NCBI RefSeq assembly: GCF_001296025.1
Contig: NZ_LJHV01000021.1
Span: forward strand, 1-64,000
Length of the DNA stretch: 64,000 nt
Origin: Porphyrobacter sp. AAP60
GTDB taxonomy: Bacteria > Pseudomonadota > Alphaproteobacteria > Sphingomonadales > Sphingomonadaceae
Reading direction: 5' to 3'
This document shows, in pieces, positions 1-9,234 of this stretch (position 1 is the first letter of the stretch; every line of letters begins with the position of its first letter). The notes beneath the pieces are model-generated. The model did not search any database. It was not told where the DNA came from and was given only the letters and a program-made list of their open reading frames with translations. A program made the position numbers and the translations under genes.

Positions 1-32
1 AGGTTCGCTGTCGGCATGCCGACAGCGAACCT
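1..32. repeat. Perfect 32-bp palindrome
   Basis: Two 16-bp arms (left arm AGGTTCGCTGTCGGCA) meet with no spacer and match perfectly as reverse complements. The palindrome lies 6 bp past the stop codon of the minus-strand haloperoxidase gene, where a terminator hairpin would be expected. Any T-tract on that strand would fall outside the window, so a terminator cannot be told from a protein-binding palindrome. Confidence 0.6.
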
Positions 33-38
33 CTGATC

Positions 39-2057
39 TTAGTTTCCGTAGCGGCCATACCAATCTTCGGACCTCGTCCCGTCAACAAGGACACGAGACG
101 TCCCGCCGTTCGCAACGATACGGATCGGCTCGCCGTCGAAGGTTGTGAAGCTCATCGAGATCGGCTCATCATAAAGCGAAAGCTGCTCTTCGAGGATGGA
201 GACAGCAATACGTTCGCCAAGCCGGATGGATTCGAAATAGTCGGTGTAAAAATGGACACCGGCCATATTTCGGGCATTGGCGATGTTCATAGCCAGCTTA
301 TCCAGTTCGCCCTGGACGGTGTAACCAGCCTGGTCAGCCGAAGGTTTGAGTTCTCCCCCTTCGTTCTGGTTTCCGGCCGCAAAGTCGGGAGTGAAGACCG
401 TCCACGGCCATGCGCGCTCGGTGACACCGTCAGCCTCAAACATTTCGAAAAACGCCTTCAAAACGGTGACGCAGGCTCCTGCCACTGTAGCATGGCCTGC
501 TCCATAGGCGGGATGGGTTGGCGAACCTTCAGGAAAGGCCATGGGCAGGAGATAGTTATTCGCCTCCTGAATGTCTGGAAAGCCGGGGAAATCGGTCGTC
601 AGGTTCGGTTTAGGCTGGATGGCACTGGCTGCATTGGCGGAAGCGTTGCGTGCAGCGACCGCTTGGAGAAGCGATGCCGGGATCTGCGCGGTCAAAGCGT
701 TCACCGCGTCGGCTAGATCGCCATTGCCGAAATGGCCTGGGTTATCAGCATGGAGGGTAATCAACGCACCGGCCACTTCCGGCCTCATCCGCCGGTGGTG
801 CATCCACTTCTGCCGCCAAACTGCCTTAAGCCCACGGGTCGCCACTTCGGTGACAAGGCTCAGGACGTGGGGACCGCCGAACGAAGCAAACGCCGACCGC
901 GTCGCGCTTCTTGTCTCGGGGAGTCCGCGTTCGATCGGGAAACCCGCGCCGTTCAGCATGATCAGGCAGGCGACGTGATAGGCCTGATAAAGCGCATCAA
1001 AGTGCACATAGGTGGCAATATCGCGGGGGGTGGTCAGAAAGCGCCGCCGCCCCAAAAAGACATCGAAGTTGTTGGCATTGACGCCGTTCTGCGAATCCAG
1101 CCACGCGGCCCAGTTGGTCAGGTAATCGACATTTGGCTGCGCTACGATGTTGCGTTGGTCGATGATCTGGGTGCCGTAGAAAACAAAGCCGTCATTTTGT
1201 CCGACTTCGGCAAAGATCCCGCGAAACGAGGGTCCAGCGGCATTGTTCGGAGCATTGCTGCCGTTAAGGTTGACGAAGCTGCCAGCCGGCCGATCATTGG
1301 TGTTGCCGGTCAACAGGTATTGCGAGGTCCAATGCCCGTGCCTCGATCCACGGGTTGAGCCGCGGAAGAGGGCATTGCCGCCGGTGATCGTGCCGCGCGT
1401 GTCATACCGGCGCCGGGCCGCGGCCGGAAGATTTCCGACCGCGCCGCCGTTGAGGAACGGGACATTCTCAAGCGCGTCGATAACACCTTGGACCGTGATG
1501 CCCCCGCTGGCGTTGCCGGTGGCAGCAGCAAGATCGGTAAAAGGCACGTCGCGACACAGCGCCATGGCATAAAGCTCGGCCATCTCTGCCGCGAACTCCG
1601 CGCTTGCAATGACGGGCGCCGGACTGATGGCAAAGGCGCCAGCATCCGCCCCTTGCGTATCGCCGACAAGGCCAGTCAACGGGCTCGTCATCTTGCGATA
1701 ATCCGGCGCACCTCCGGGGTAGATGGCGTATTGGGGGGGATTGGCATCGTCGAACGGCCCGCTGTTTGAACGGTTCGCGCCGATCGCCAGCGTTTCGAGC
1801 GAGCCGCTGTCGCCTGTCGTCAGTGCGGCGACCATCGCGTTATAAGTGGGCGCATGCACGCGGCCCAAAAGATCATGCGGCAATGCCTTGTGATAATTGG
1901 CCAGCCGTCCGGCGCCGAAAGCCGTCTCATCGCCGTTCACGGTTGTATAGCCGGCGCCCCGTTGCGTAGCCGACGGAGCAAGCCGAGCTCGGCGCTCGGC
2001 AGCTTGCTGCGCACGTGCCTGGCAGTCAGGGATGGGAATTCCAAGAGTAGTGGTCAT
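39..2057 (-). CDS. Vanadium-dependent haloperoxidase (bromoperoxidase-like)
   Basis: Predicted vanadate-dependent haloperoxidase of about 672 residues, of the acid phosphatase/PAP2-like fold, which oxidises halides with peroxide. The vanadate-pocket motifs are visible: KWMHHRRMRPE (Lys417 and Arg425, eight apart as in algal bromoperoxidases), PEGSPTHPAYGAGHATVAG (His522 in the acid-base position, with Ala where algal enzymes have Ser), and ARNMAGVHFYTDYFE (Arg596 and His602, the axial vanadium ligand, six apart). No signal peptide is seen. The ATG at 2057 is chosen because GAAGGGG stands about 8 nt upstream; an in-frame start at 2108 lacks this. It is monocistronic, with a long AT-rich upstream region carrying a dyad. 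Substrate and halide preference cannot be read from sequence. Confidence 0.9.
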   Translation of the reverse strand: MTTTLGIPIPDCQARAQQAAERRARLAPSATQRGAGYTTVNGDETAFGAGRLANYHKALPHDLLGRVHAPTYNAMVAALTTGDSGSLETLAIGANRSNSGPFDDANPPQYAIYPGGAPDYRKMTSPLTGLVGDTQGADAGAFAISPAPVIASAEFAAEMAELYAMALCRDVPFTDLAAATGNASGGITVQGVIDALENVPFLNGGAVGNLPAAARRRYDTRGTITGGNALFRGSTRGSRHGHWTSQYLLTGNTNDRPAGSFVNLNGSNAPNNAAGPSFRGIFAEVGQNDGFVFYGTQIIDQRNIVAQPNVDYLTNWAAWLDSQNGVNANNFDVFLGRRRFLTTPRDIATYVHFDALYQAYHVACLIMLNGAGFPIERGLPETRSATRSAFASFGGPHVLSLVTEVATRGLKAVWRQKWMHHRRMRPEVAGALITLHADNPGHFGNGDLADAVNALTAQIPASLLQAVAARNASANAASAIQPKPNLTTDFPGFPDIQEANNYLLPMAFPEGSPTHPAYGAGHATVAGACVTVLKAFFEMFEADGVTERAWPWTVFTPDFAAGNQNEGGELKPSADQAGYTVQGELDKLAMNIANARNMAGVHFYTDYFESIRLGERIAVSILEEQLSLYDEPISMSFTTFDGEPIRIVANGGTSRVLVDGTRSEDWYGRYGN

Positions 2058-2932
2058 GACGATAGCCCCTTCGTGTTGAAGACGTTGGAAGCGACCGCTG
2101 ACTCGCATTCAGGCAGCCTGCATTGGGCAGGGACGACGCCAAAATGCTTGGCGTTGTCAGCTTTGATAGCCAGCGCATCAAACCGAATTGATGATGACTA
2201 TTAAGTTGCTTGCTGCGATTCTTATTAGCTAAAAGTAAGTTAAAATAAGAGATGTCGAAATGCATACATCGAATCACTCGATGTATTCTCAGAAAGATGT
2301 CATTTTTTATTTTTTTGTCTACTTTTTTTGTAATTCCCGTAATCGCGGCGACATTATGGAAATTTATGCAGAAATTTCGCTTTCTGCATCAGCTGGATGA
2401 GGTGGACGAATAAAGTCGAGCTATTGCTGATGCGTCCCAATGTGCGGACACCCTCGAAGCCGATGTTCCGGATTCTACCCACTACCGGCCATGCGCAGAG
2501 CCGATGCGCAGCCCCGATAGCCGCCGGGCGGCTTCAACGGGTTTCTCGCCAGAAGCGGCAATTCGCAGAACAACCCCGTATCAGACGTTTGGTTGCGACC
2601 TGCGACTTCCTGAAAGCGGCCATGTGTTCATGGGGCTCGGAATAGCCAAAAATTGGGACTTCCCTGGCGTCCGTTCACGATGTGATGAACGGCTGGTCTC
2701 ACCAAAACCCGACACCCAGGTCTTGCGCGGCCTCCAAACGCTGCTGCACATTAGCCGGTTGCTGATCAGCGCATCCTTCTTTTGAAACAGTCAAAAGCTG
2801 AATGCCCGCTGCGGGCGAGACCAAGTTGCAGCCTTGTGAATTTATGGCGCGCCAATCGGTGGGATAGACCAGATGCGGTAACAATGTTTGGATTGCGCAA
2901 GCGCCGTCCTTTTGTGATCAACTTGGCCGAGA
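2058..2932. other. 875-bp intergenic region, AT-rich part
   Basis: No recognisable gene lies here. About 2185-2350 is clearly AT-richer than its surroundings, with three T-runs (2303-2308, 2310-2316, 2323-2329), which are A-tracts on the haloperoxidase strand, and a perfect dyad at 2264-2286. About 2400-2900 has short open frames in several registers but no domain I recognise; it may be decayed coding sequence. Confidence 0.6.
2264..2286. promoter_or_regulatory. Perfect dyad, candidate operator upstream of haloperoxidase
   Basis: Nine-bp arms ATACATCGA and TCGATGTAT flank the 5-bp spacer ATCAC. The dyad sits about 207 bp upstream of the haloperoxidase start, next to the A-tracts. Size and symmetry suit a dimeric regulator. 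The LuxR-type gene on the same strand upstream is the nearest candidate, but that link is inference. Confidence 0.4.
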
Positions 2933-3757
2933 TCATTCATGCAGAGCTGCGAAGCGAGGGCTGAGACATCCAAGCTGGCATGCCCGGAACACGGCTTGCG
3001 CGCGGTTGCTCGCGTCTAGCTTCGCGCATGCGCGTGTTACGTGGTAACGCACACTGGCATGACTACATCCGAGGATTACGCTTATCTCGTAATCGATTTT
3101 GCCATGCGCAACCCAGCCGAGACACTCGACCTCACGTTGGCTAAGGACCGTTGCGGGAGGAAGATAGCGCTCCTCCTGGGTAATATTAACGTATCCAGCG
3201 ATAAATTTGCGGATAGCATCGACAGCACCGGATACAAAGCGTGCGGGTTGTGCCGACATTCCTGAGCCATGGAGCTCACGGTGGGCAACAAGGGCCGCAG
3301 CTACCTGTCCAAACGGTAATTGCATCCGCAACATTACGGCGTCACCGGGTGTTGTGCCGAATGCTGTATCATGCCGCAGGTGGTCAGCAAGGTCGACAGT
3401 CCTCACCACAGTGCGAATGTCAGCGCGATTGACCGCGAAGGGTTCGCTTTCGGTCCGGCACATTCTGAGCACAGGCCATTGAGCGGCCGCTTCGAACTGG
3501 TGGCATGCTGCAATCTCCGCTTCAAGCCAGCCGAACACGCGGGTGTTGACCGGCTCGCCGTCGGCATCAAGCATCGGTTCGAAGGTCGCGAGATCCGGCC
3601 AGACTATCAGGCGGACACCATAGAGCTGCGCTTCTTGTGCGAGCGCGATTGCGGCATCGAGAATATCGCCGCGCGAACGAATGGCTGCTCGGTGGGCTAG
3701 GGAGCGCGGCGCAATGCGTTCGCTGATCCGGTGAATATTTTCCGCATTCACGACCAT
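2933..3757 (-). CDS. LuxR-type helix-turn-helix transcriptional regulator
   Basis: Protein of about 274 residues. The last 65 carry a LuxR/GerE DNA-binding domain (LSQREVECLGWVAHGK, then an ILGCSHASVRYHV recognition-helix region). The N-terminal 200 residues resemble an autoinducer-binding-type sensor in length and position, but I cannot pick out the conserved acyl-homoserine-lactone contacts. No luxI synthase is in the window, so it would be a solo LuxR. The ATG at 3757 has GAGGAAAT about 8 nt upstream; extension to 3868 would overlap the receptor gene upstream and lacks that signal. It lies about 100 bp after the TonB receptor stop and some 875 bp before the haloperoxidase, which is its likeliest local target. 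Confidence 0.8.
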   Translation of the reverse strand: MVVNAENIHRISERIAPRSLAHRAAIRSRGDILDAAIALAQEAQLYGVRLIVWPDLATFEPMLDADGEPVNTRVFGWLEAEIAACHQFEAAAQWPVLRMCRTESEPFAVNRADIRTVVRTVDLADHLRHDTAFGTTPGDAVMLRMQLPFGQVAAALVAHRELHGSGMSAQPARFVSGAVDAIRKFIAGYVNITQEERYLPPATVLSQREVECLGWVAHGKIDYEISVILGCSHASVRYHVTRACAKLDASNRAQAVFRACQLGCLSPRFAALHE

Positions 3758-3857
3758 TGTTGATTTCCTCGCGCGCAGGCCCTGGTCAGTTGGAGGGGAT
3801 GGCACGCGAAGTGCTGATTGGCGGGGCGCACCGCCCGAGCGATGCGCCCCGAAACAT

Positions 3858-6191
3858 TCAGAACTCAAACAGTGCTTCGATGCCGACGTTGCGGCCGCGC
3901 ATCAATGGCGAGAACGTGCCGGCGGTCGGATTGGGCGCAAACGGACGGCGCACGCCGGTCGAGTTCGGGCCGCCAAACGGCACCTGCGTGTCGCCGCCTT
4001 CCTGCACCTGATCAAGCAGATTGCGGCCATACAGCGACAGCGACAGCCCATCGACCGGGGTGTTCCAGGTGATGTTGGCTTCCAGATTGCTGAGATCGTT
4101 CAGCCAGCCGAAGTTGTCGTCGGTGAAGGCTGCGCGGTCACGATACTGGTAGTTCACGCGCGTCAGGATACTGCTGTTGCCAAGATCCCAGTCGTGGATG
4201 AAGCCAGCGCCAAACGTCACTGGCGGGACACGCGGCACGCTCAGGTCAAGGTCAGCGTCACTGATCAGACCATCACCCGAAATGTCGAACAAGACCCGGT
4301 CATAGCCCGCGTCAATGATCCCGATGCTGGCTGTGAAGGCGAGCGATTGGGACACGCGCATCCGCGCTTCGGCTTCGAAGCCCTTGATCGTGGCATCGGC
4401 GGTGTTGAGGATGTTCTGCACCACGCCTGCGCCGGGATCGGCAAGGTTCACTTCGCGCTGCATGTTGCCGACCTTGGTGATGTAGGCCGCCGCGTTCAGC
4501 GTGAAGTTGCCATCCATCGTCTGGAACTTGCCGCCGATTTCGTAATTATCGACTTGCTCTTCATCGAATCCAAGCTCGCCGGTTTGGTTGAAGGCGCGGT
4601 TGAACACCGCCACGTTGGTGATGCGGAAGTTGTAGCCGCCCGAACGGAAGCCCCGGCTCCAGTGGCCATAGACCTGGCTATTGGCGAACTCATATTGCAG
4701 GCCAAGCTTGGGCGACACGTTGCGGAACCGCACCTTGTCAGTAAAGCCGTTGGTTTCGCTTGCCGGATTGAAGGGCGCGGTGCCGGTGGGGCAGGTGCCT
4801 GCGATCACGGAGCAAGGAGCGCGCGGGAGCACGTAGGTTACAGCGGCATCCTTGGTTTCCTGGTTCCAGCGGATGCCGGCGATGACCGACAGAGCATCGG
4901 TCAGCTGATACTGGGCATTGGCAAACAGGCCGATCACCTCGTGATCCTGCTGGCCGCCGCCGAAGAAACGCGGGGGCTGCAGGTTGACCGGCAGGTCGCG
5001 GCGCAGGCTGCGGACTTCGGTGTAAGCGAGGTCCTGCTTGAAGTAGAACCCGCCAAAGGTAAGATCGAGATTGTCGGTCGAGATCGCGTAGCGCAGCTCG
5101 TTCGAGAACTGCTCCTGCGCGGTTTCGGTGTTCGAGTGGAATAGGAACACAGGAGTGGCATCGATGTCGCCATTGGTGGTGGCAACATAATCACGATAGC
5201 CGAAGACATTCGTCAGCGTGCCGGGGCCGATGTCGATTGTCGCTGTGAGCGATCCGGTCCAGATTTCATTGGCATAGCTGCCGGGTTCATCGATCGAGAG
5301 ATCAAAGCTGTTGCGATCAAAAAAGCCTCGGTTCTGGCCTGAGGGTCCATCCCCTTCGCTTTCGAAGTAATCAAGCTTGCCAAGCAGCGTGAGCCCGCCA
5401 AGGCGGGCTTCCAGCGCGCCGCGCAGGATCTTGGTTTCGGCCTTGCCGTGGTTCTCTGACAGGTTCGGCCGCGTGGCCGCCGCAAGGTTGCGGAAGTAGC
5501 CTTCGTCCTTGTTGTAATAGGCGCCGATTTTGAACAGCAGCACGTCTTCAACGATGGGGCCGCTGAGCACCGCGCTTGTCGTGTAGTTCGCTCCGCCGCG
5601 GCCGCCATCGACGGGGCCATCGACCGCCGCACGCACTTTACCCTGGAAGGTTTCGGTCGGGTTGCCGGTGTTGATTACCACCGCGCCGCCGGTCACGTTA
5701 CGGCCGAACAGCACGCCTTGCGGGCCGCGCAGGATTTCGACGCTGTCGAGGTCGAACAGGTCGAACACCACGCCGCCGTTAATGCCGAGGTATACCCCGT
5801 CAACAAAGACGCCCACTGTCGGATCGATCGAAGGGATTGAGGAATTGATCCCAAGCCCGCGGATGGAGAAGTTGGCTGTGCCGCGGCTGGTGCCGACCTG
5901 ATCAAGGCTGACCGTCGGGGCCTGAAACGAAAGCCCTGCGATGTCGCGGATCTTGAACGCCTCGAGCGTGCCAGAGTTAAACGCCGTGACCGCCAGTGGC
6001 ACATCCTGCACGTTTTCGGCATCCTTGGTCTTGGTGCCGGTCACGAGAATTTCGTTGATGCTATCGAGCGTGTTGCTGCGTGTCTCGGGTGCATCCTCGC
6101 CCGCATCCTGAGCCTGTGCGGCAACCGGAAGAATGGCAGTGGAGCAAAGTGCGATTGCAACGATCCGTCGCATGGCTTGGCTAGTGTTCAT
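3858..6191 (-). CDS. TonB-dependent outer-membrane receptor of the lipid locus
   Basis: Protein of 777 residues. A signal peptide (ending near VAAQAQ) precedes a plug domain with DSVEILRGPQGVLFGRNVTGGAVVI and VDGVYLG, then a long beta-barrel ending in an aromatic terminal residue (ALFEF), as expected for BAM-inserted barrels. The plug begins near EILVTGTK, a TonB-box-like stretch. The gene is the last of the minus-strand run after the SDR (90-bp gap), so it probably imports a hydrophobic substrate of that pathway. The start is supported by GGGGAGAG upstream of the ATG. The ligand cannot be named; sphingomonads often use such receptors for sterols, terpenoids or aromatics. Confidence 0.92.
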   Translation of the reverse strand: MNTSQAMRRIVAIALCSTAILPVAAQAQDAGEDAPETRSNTLDSINEILVTGTKTKDAENVQDVPLAVTAFNSGTLEAFKIRDIAGLSFQAPTVSLDQVGTSRGTANFSIRGLGINSSIPSIDPTVGVFVDGVYLGINGGVVFDLFDLDSVEILRGPQGVLFGRNVTGGAVVINTGNPTETFQGKVRAAVDGPVDGGRGGANYTTSAVLSGPIVEDVLLFKIGAYYNKDEGYFRNLAAATRPNLSENHGKAETKILRGALEARLGGLTLLGKLDYFESEGDGPSGQNRGFFDRNSFDLSIDEPGSYANEIWTGSLTATIDIGPGTLTNVFGYRDYVATTNGDIDATPVFLFHSNTETAQEQFSNELRYAISTDNLDLTFGGFYFKQDLAYTEVRSLRRDLPVNLQPPRFFGGGQQDHEVIGLFANAQYQLTDALSVIAGIRWNQETKDAAVTYVLPRAPCSVIAGTCPTGTAPFNPASETNGFTDKVRFRNVSPKLGLQYEFANSQVYGHWSRGFRSGGYNFRITNVAVFNRAFNQTGELGFDEEQVDNYEIGGKFQTMDGNFTLNAAAYITKVGNMQREVNLADPGAGVVQNILNTADATIKGFEAEARMRVSQSLAFTASIGIIDAGYDRVLFDISGDGLISDADLDLSVPRVPPVTFGAGFIHDWDLGNSSILTRVNYQYRDRAAFTDDNFGWLNDLSNLEANITWNTPVDGLSLSLYGRNLLDQVQEGGDTQVPFGGPNSTGVRRPFAPNPTAGTFSPLMRGRNVGIEALFEF

Positions 6192-6281
6192 GTTGGCTCT
6201 CCCCTCGTGTTGTTATCTTTGTAAATTCTAGTCGTGTCTTGTCGTCTCCCGGCAGGGATGAATGGGTGGCCGAACGGCGAG

Positions 6282-7196
6282 CTATTGCACCGCGAGTCCG
6301 AACTGCATCCCGATTTTCTGACCCAGGTTCTGCAGCGTGTCCTGAATGCTGGCCGGGTGATGGGCATCTTCGAAGGAGGTCACCTCGCCCCAGCGATCCG
6401 CCAATGCTTCGGCGGTCATCGTGGCGTCCTTGAACATCGCGCCTTGCGCCTGTTCCCACCGCAGCTTGGCAACCCAGCCGCCGCCGACTTCGAACAAGCC
6501 GCCATTCTCACGCGAGCTTTCGTGGCACAGCAGCGCGGCGAGCGGGGTGACATGTTCAGGCCCGAGCGCATCGAGCATCTGCTGCGGCATCACCGATGCG
6601 GTCAGGCGCGATGCGGCTGTGGGCGCGATGGTGTTGGTGAAGATGCCCTTGGCCGCGCCCTCGACCGCAAGGGTATTGGCCAGGCCTACGATCCCGAGCT
6701 TCGCCGAGGAATAATTGGCCTGCCCGAAATTGCCGTAAAGGCCCGCCGCCGATGTTGTCATCAGGATGCGGCCATAGCCTGCGCTGCGCATCACATCCCA
6801 CGCCGCGCGGGTGGTGCGATAGGTGCCGAGCAGGTGAACGCGGTAGATGACATCCCAGGTATCATCGCCGAGCTTGTGAAACGCGGTATCGCGCAGGATG
6901 CCGGCGTTGTTGATCAGCACGTCGACCCGGCCAAAGCTGTCCATCGCCTGCTGGATGATGCGCGCACCATCCTCGACGCTGTCGGTGTTGGCGACAGCGG
7001 TGCCACCTGCGGCCTCGATCTCGCGCACGACCTGAGCGGCGACGCTTCCGTCTGCGCCGTTGCCATCGCCCGCCGCGCCCAGATCATTCACCACCACCTG
7101 CGCACCGCGGCGGGCAAATTCCATTGCATGGCTTTTGCCAAGACCGTTGCCTGCGCCGGTTACTACTACCACCCGGCCATCATAGCTGAGGTCCAT
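6282..7196 (-). CDS. SDR, 3-hydroxyacyl-CoA dehydrogenase-like (MFE-2 type)
   Basis: Short-chain dehydrogenase of about 304 residues. The N-terminal nucleotide motif TGAGNGLGKSHA, the NNAGILRD stretch and the catalytic Ser with YSSAKLG are all present. Length, the VNDLGAAGDGNGADGS insertion and the C-terminal tail resemble the dehydrogenase domain of peroxisomal multifunctional enzyme 2, which oxidises (3R)-hydroxyacyl-CoA. The MaoC-type hydratase halves nearby support that step. The ATG at 7196 is preferred to 7202 because AGGAG is then 7 nt away instead of abutting. The gene follows the acyl-CoA synthetase by 55 bp. Exact acyl substrate unknown. Confidence 0.88.
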   Translation of the reverse strand: MDLSYDGRVVVVTGAGNGLGKSHAMEFARRGAQVVVNDLGAAGDGNGADGSVAAQVVREIEAAGGTAVANTDSVEDGARIIQQAMDSFGRVDVLINNAGILRDTAFHKLGDDTWDVIYRVHLLGTYRTTRAAWDVMRSAGYGRILMTTSAAGLYGNFGQANYSSAKLGIVGLANTLAVEGAAKGIFTNTIAPTAASRLTASVMPQQMLDALGPEHVTPLAALLCHESSRENGGLFEVGGGWVAKLRWEQAQGAMFKDATMTAEALADRWGEVTSFEDAHHPASIQDTLQNLGQKIGMQFGLAVQ

Positions 7197-7251
7197 ATTC
7201 ATTCTCCTTGAGGAATTGCGGAAAAGCCGGCTGCCGTGTGCGCCAGCATGA

Positions 7252-8796
7252 TCAGTTCACGGCGCGGGCGTGCCCGGCCCAATGGGGTTCGCGTAAATCG
7301 CGCTTGAGGATCTTGCCCGCAGCCGACGTTGGCAGCGCATCGCGCATCTCGATCGAGCGTGGGCATTTGTAATTGGCGATAAGCGCCTTGCAGTGCGCCT
7401 TGAGATCGTCAGCGGTCAGCGTCTGGCCGGGCTTGGGCACGATCACTGCATGAACCCGCTCGCCGAAATCGGGATCCGGAACGCCGATAACGGCGACCTG
7501 CGCCACAGCCGGATGCGCAGCGACGGCGTTTTCCACCTCGGCGCAGAACACGTTCTCACCGCCGGTAATGATCATGTCCTTGACGCGGTCGCAGATGAAC
7601 AGAAACCCGTCCGCGTCCCTGTAGGCGACATCGCCGGTCTTCACCCAGCCGTCGAGGATGGTTTTGGCGGTGTCTTCCGACTTGTTCCAGTAACCCATCA
7701 TCGCGCAGGGCCCGCGTGCCATGATTTCGCCGGGCACATCTGGGTCCACTTCGACACCGTCGCTATCGACGATCTTCACTTCCACGCAGGCAAAAGGCTT
7801 GCCCACGGACAACGCCTTGGGCGCGCCTGCCGCCTGATGGTGCGGTTCGAGATAGCTGATTGTCGGCCCCATTTCGGTCTGGCCATAGACATGCAGCAGA
7901 CTGACCTGCGGAAGATCGGCCTGAAGCTTGGCGAGAATGGGCGCGGGGATGGGCGATGCACCGAACGACAGACACCGCAGGCTGCGCAGCTTTTCCGGCG
8001 CGTAAGCATCGCTGGCCTGGAGCATCCCGATCATTGTCGGCACCAGCAGCACGTCGGTCACCTGATGTCGCCCGATCATCGCAATCACATCGACCGGATC
8101 GAAGCGGGGCACGAACACGTGTGTCGCGCCCTGAACCATCGCGCCATGCGACATCGCCCCGTCGGCGAGGTGGAACATCGGCGTTGCGTGCAGCATCCGC
8201 CCGCCCGGTGCCATGCGGTTGGCCAGCACAATGCTGATTGCGGCGGACCACAGCGCAGTGAAAGATAGCATTACGCCCTTGGGAAAGCCGGTGGTGCCGC
8301 CGGTGTAATAGATCCCGGCAAGGTGATCGGCGGGCGTATCGTTCGCTTCGCCCGCTGCGCCGCTTGCGATCAAATCCTCGAATGCGGCAATGCCATCACT
8401 GGCCGGCGCGTCGAGGATGACCTGACGCAGGCCAGCGTCTGCCTGCCCGGCAATTGCAGCGGCAGCTTCGGCAAAGCCTGTGTCAAAGATCAGCGTGGTG
8501 ATCCCGGCATCACGGATGCAGTAGAGGTTTTCATCTGCCGACCAGCGGATGTTCATCGGTACTAGCACGCCGCCCATCCACCAGATCGCGAATTGCGCTT
8601 CGAGATAGCGGGCGCTGTTCCATGCCAGAATGCCGACCCGGTCGCCGGGGGTAACGCCCAGCTTTCGCAAGCCATCGGCGGCGCGGGCGACGCGGTCGGT
8701 AAACTCTGCCCATGTGCGCTGTTCGTCGCCATCAATGGTGGCGGTTTCGTCTGCGCGGAAGGCGGCGTTGCGGCGAACGGCCTGAACCAGCAGCAT
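7252..8796 (-). CDS. Acyl-CoA synthetase (AMP-forming)
   Basis: Class I adenylate-forming ligase of 514 residues, activating a carboxylic acid to its CoA thioester. The P-loop-like motif YYTGGTTGFPKG, the YGQTEMGPT motif, the hinge region GWVKTGDVAYRDADGF and the C-terminal catalytic lysine in SAAGKILKRDLR are all present. It starts 2 bp after the MaoC gene stop and so is translationally linked to it. In this context it would catalyse entry of the imported lipid acid into beta-oxidation. Chain-length specificity cannot be read from the sequence. Confidence 0.93.
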   Translation of the reverse strand: MLLVQAVRRNAAFRADETATIDGDEQRTWAEFTDRVARAADGLRKLGVTPGDRVGILAWNSARYLEAQFAIWWMGGVLVPMNIRWSADENLYCIRDAGITTLIFDTGFAEAAAAIAGQADAGLRQVILDAPASDGIAAFEDLIASGAAGEANDTPADHLAGIYYTGGTTGFPKGVMLSFTALWSAAISIVLANRMAPGGRMLHATPMFHLADGAMSHGAMVQGATHVFVPRFDPVDVIAMIGRHQVTDVLLVPTMIGMLQASDAYAPEKLRSLRCLSFGASPIPAPILAKLQADLPQVSLLHVYGQTEMGPTISYLEPHHQAAGAPKALSVGKPFACVEVKIVDSDGVEVDPDVPGEIMARGPCAMMGYWNKSEDTAKTILDGWVKTGDVAYRDADGFLFICDRVKDMIITGGENVFCAEVENAVAAHPAVAQVAVIGVPDPDFGERVHAVIVPKPGQTLTADDLKAHCKALIANYKCPRSIEMRDALPTSAAGKILKRDLREPHWAGHARAVN

Positions 8797-8798
8797 GA

Positions 8799-9218
8799 TC
8801 AGCCCACCGCGACCACAGCTTCGCCCAGCAAGGTCTGCCGCCCGTCCAGAGCTTGCGCCACCAGATTGATGCGGAGCCGGGTCTCACCGTCCACCTCGAA
8901 TCTTTCGGTCACAGTGCCAGTGCAGGCAATCAGATCATGCACCTGCGTCATCGACACAAACCGAGCGCCGAAACTGCGCAATCGCACAAGGCCAGCCCAG
9001 CGCGTGACCAGCTGCGCAAGGCCGCCGAAAGATAGCATTCCGTGCGCAAACACATCGGGCAACCCGGCCCTCTTGGCGAAGTCGATGTCGATATGCGCCG
9101 GATTATGGTCGCCAGAAGCGCCCGCATAAAGCGCCAGCATGGTGCGTGTGATCGGACCGAAGGAGGTGCCGGGCAGCTGGTCGCCCACTTGCACAGCGTC
9201 GAGATTTGCATGAGCCAT
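8799..9218 (-). CDS. MaoC-like enoyl-CoA hydratase, catalytic half
   Basis: Hot-dog fold protein of about 139 residues with the (R)-specific hydratase signature GDHNPAHIDIDFAKRAGLPDVFAHGM, which holds the Asp/His catalytic pair. The ATG at 9218 follows a strong GAGGGGAG site; the longer frame to 9242 would overlap the upstream gene. Its partner at 9235-9732 is a MaoC N-terminal-type hot-dog without the same signature. Such pairs form heteromeric hydratases in actinobacterial steroid side-chain degradation, and the arrangement here matches. Confidence 0.88.
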   Translation of the reverse strand: MAHANLDAVQVGDQLPGTSFGPITRTMLALYAGASGDHNPAHIDIDFAKRAGLPDVFAHGMLSFGGLAQLVTRWAGLVRLRSFGARFVSMTQVHDLIACTGTVTERFEVDGETRLRINLVAQALDGRQTLLGEAVVAVG

Positions 9219-9234
9219 GGTGGTTTCTCCCCTC

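Noticed and set aside
2397..2785. Short open frames between the haloperoxidase and the LuxR gene
   Set aside because: Three registers are open in turn, none with a ribosome site or recognisable domain; left as possible decayed sequence.
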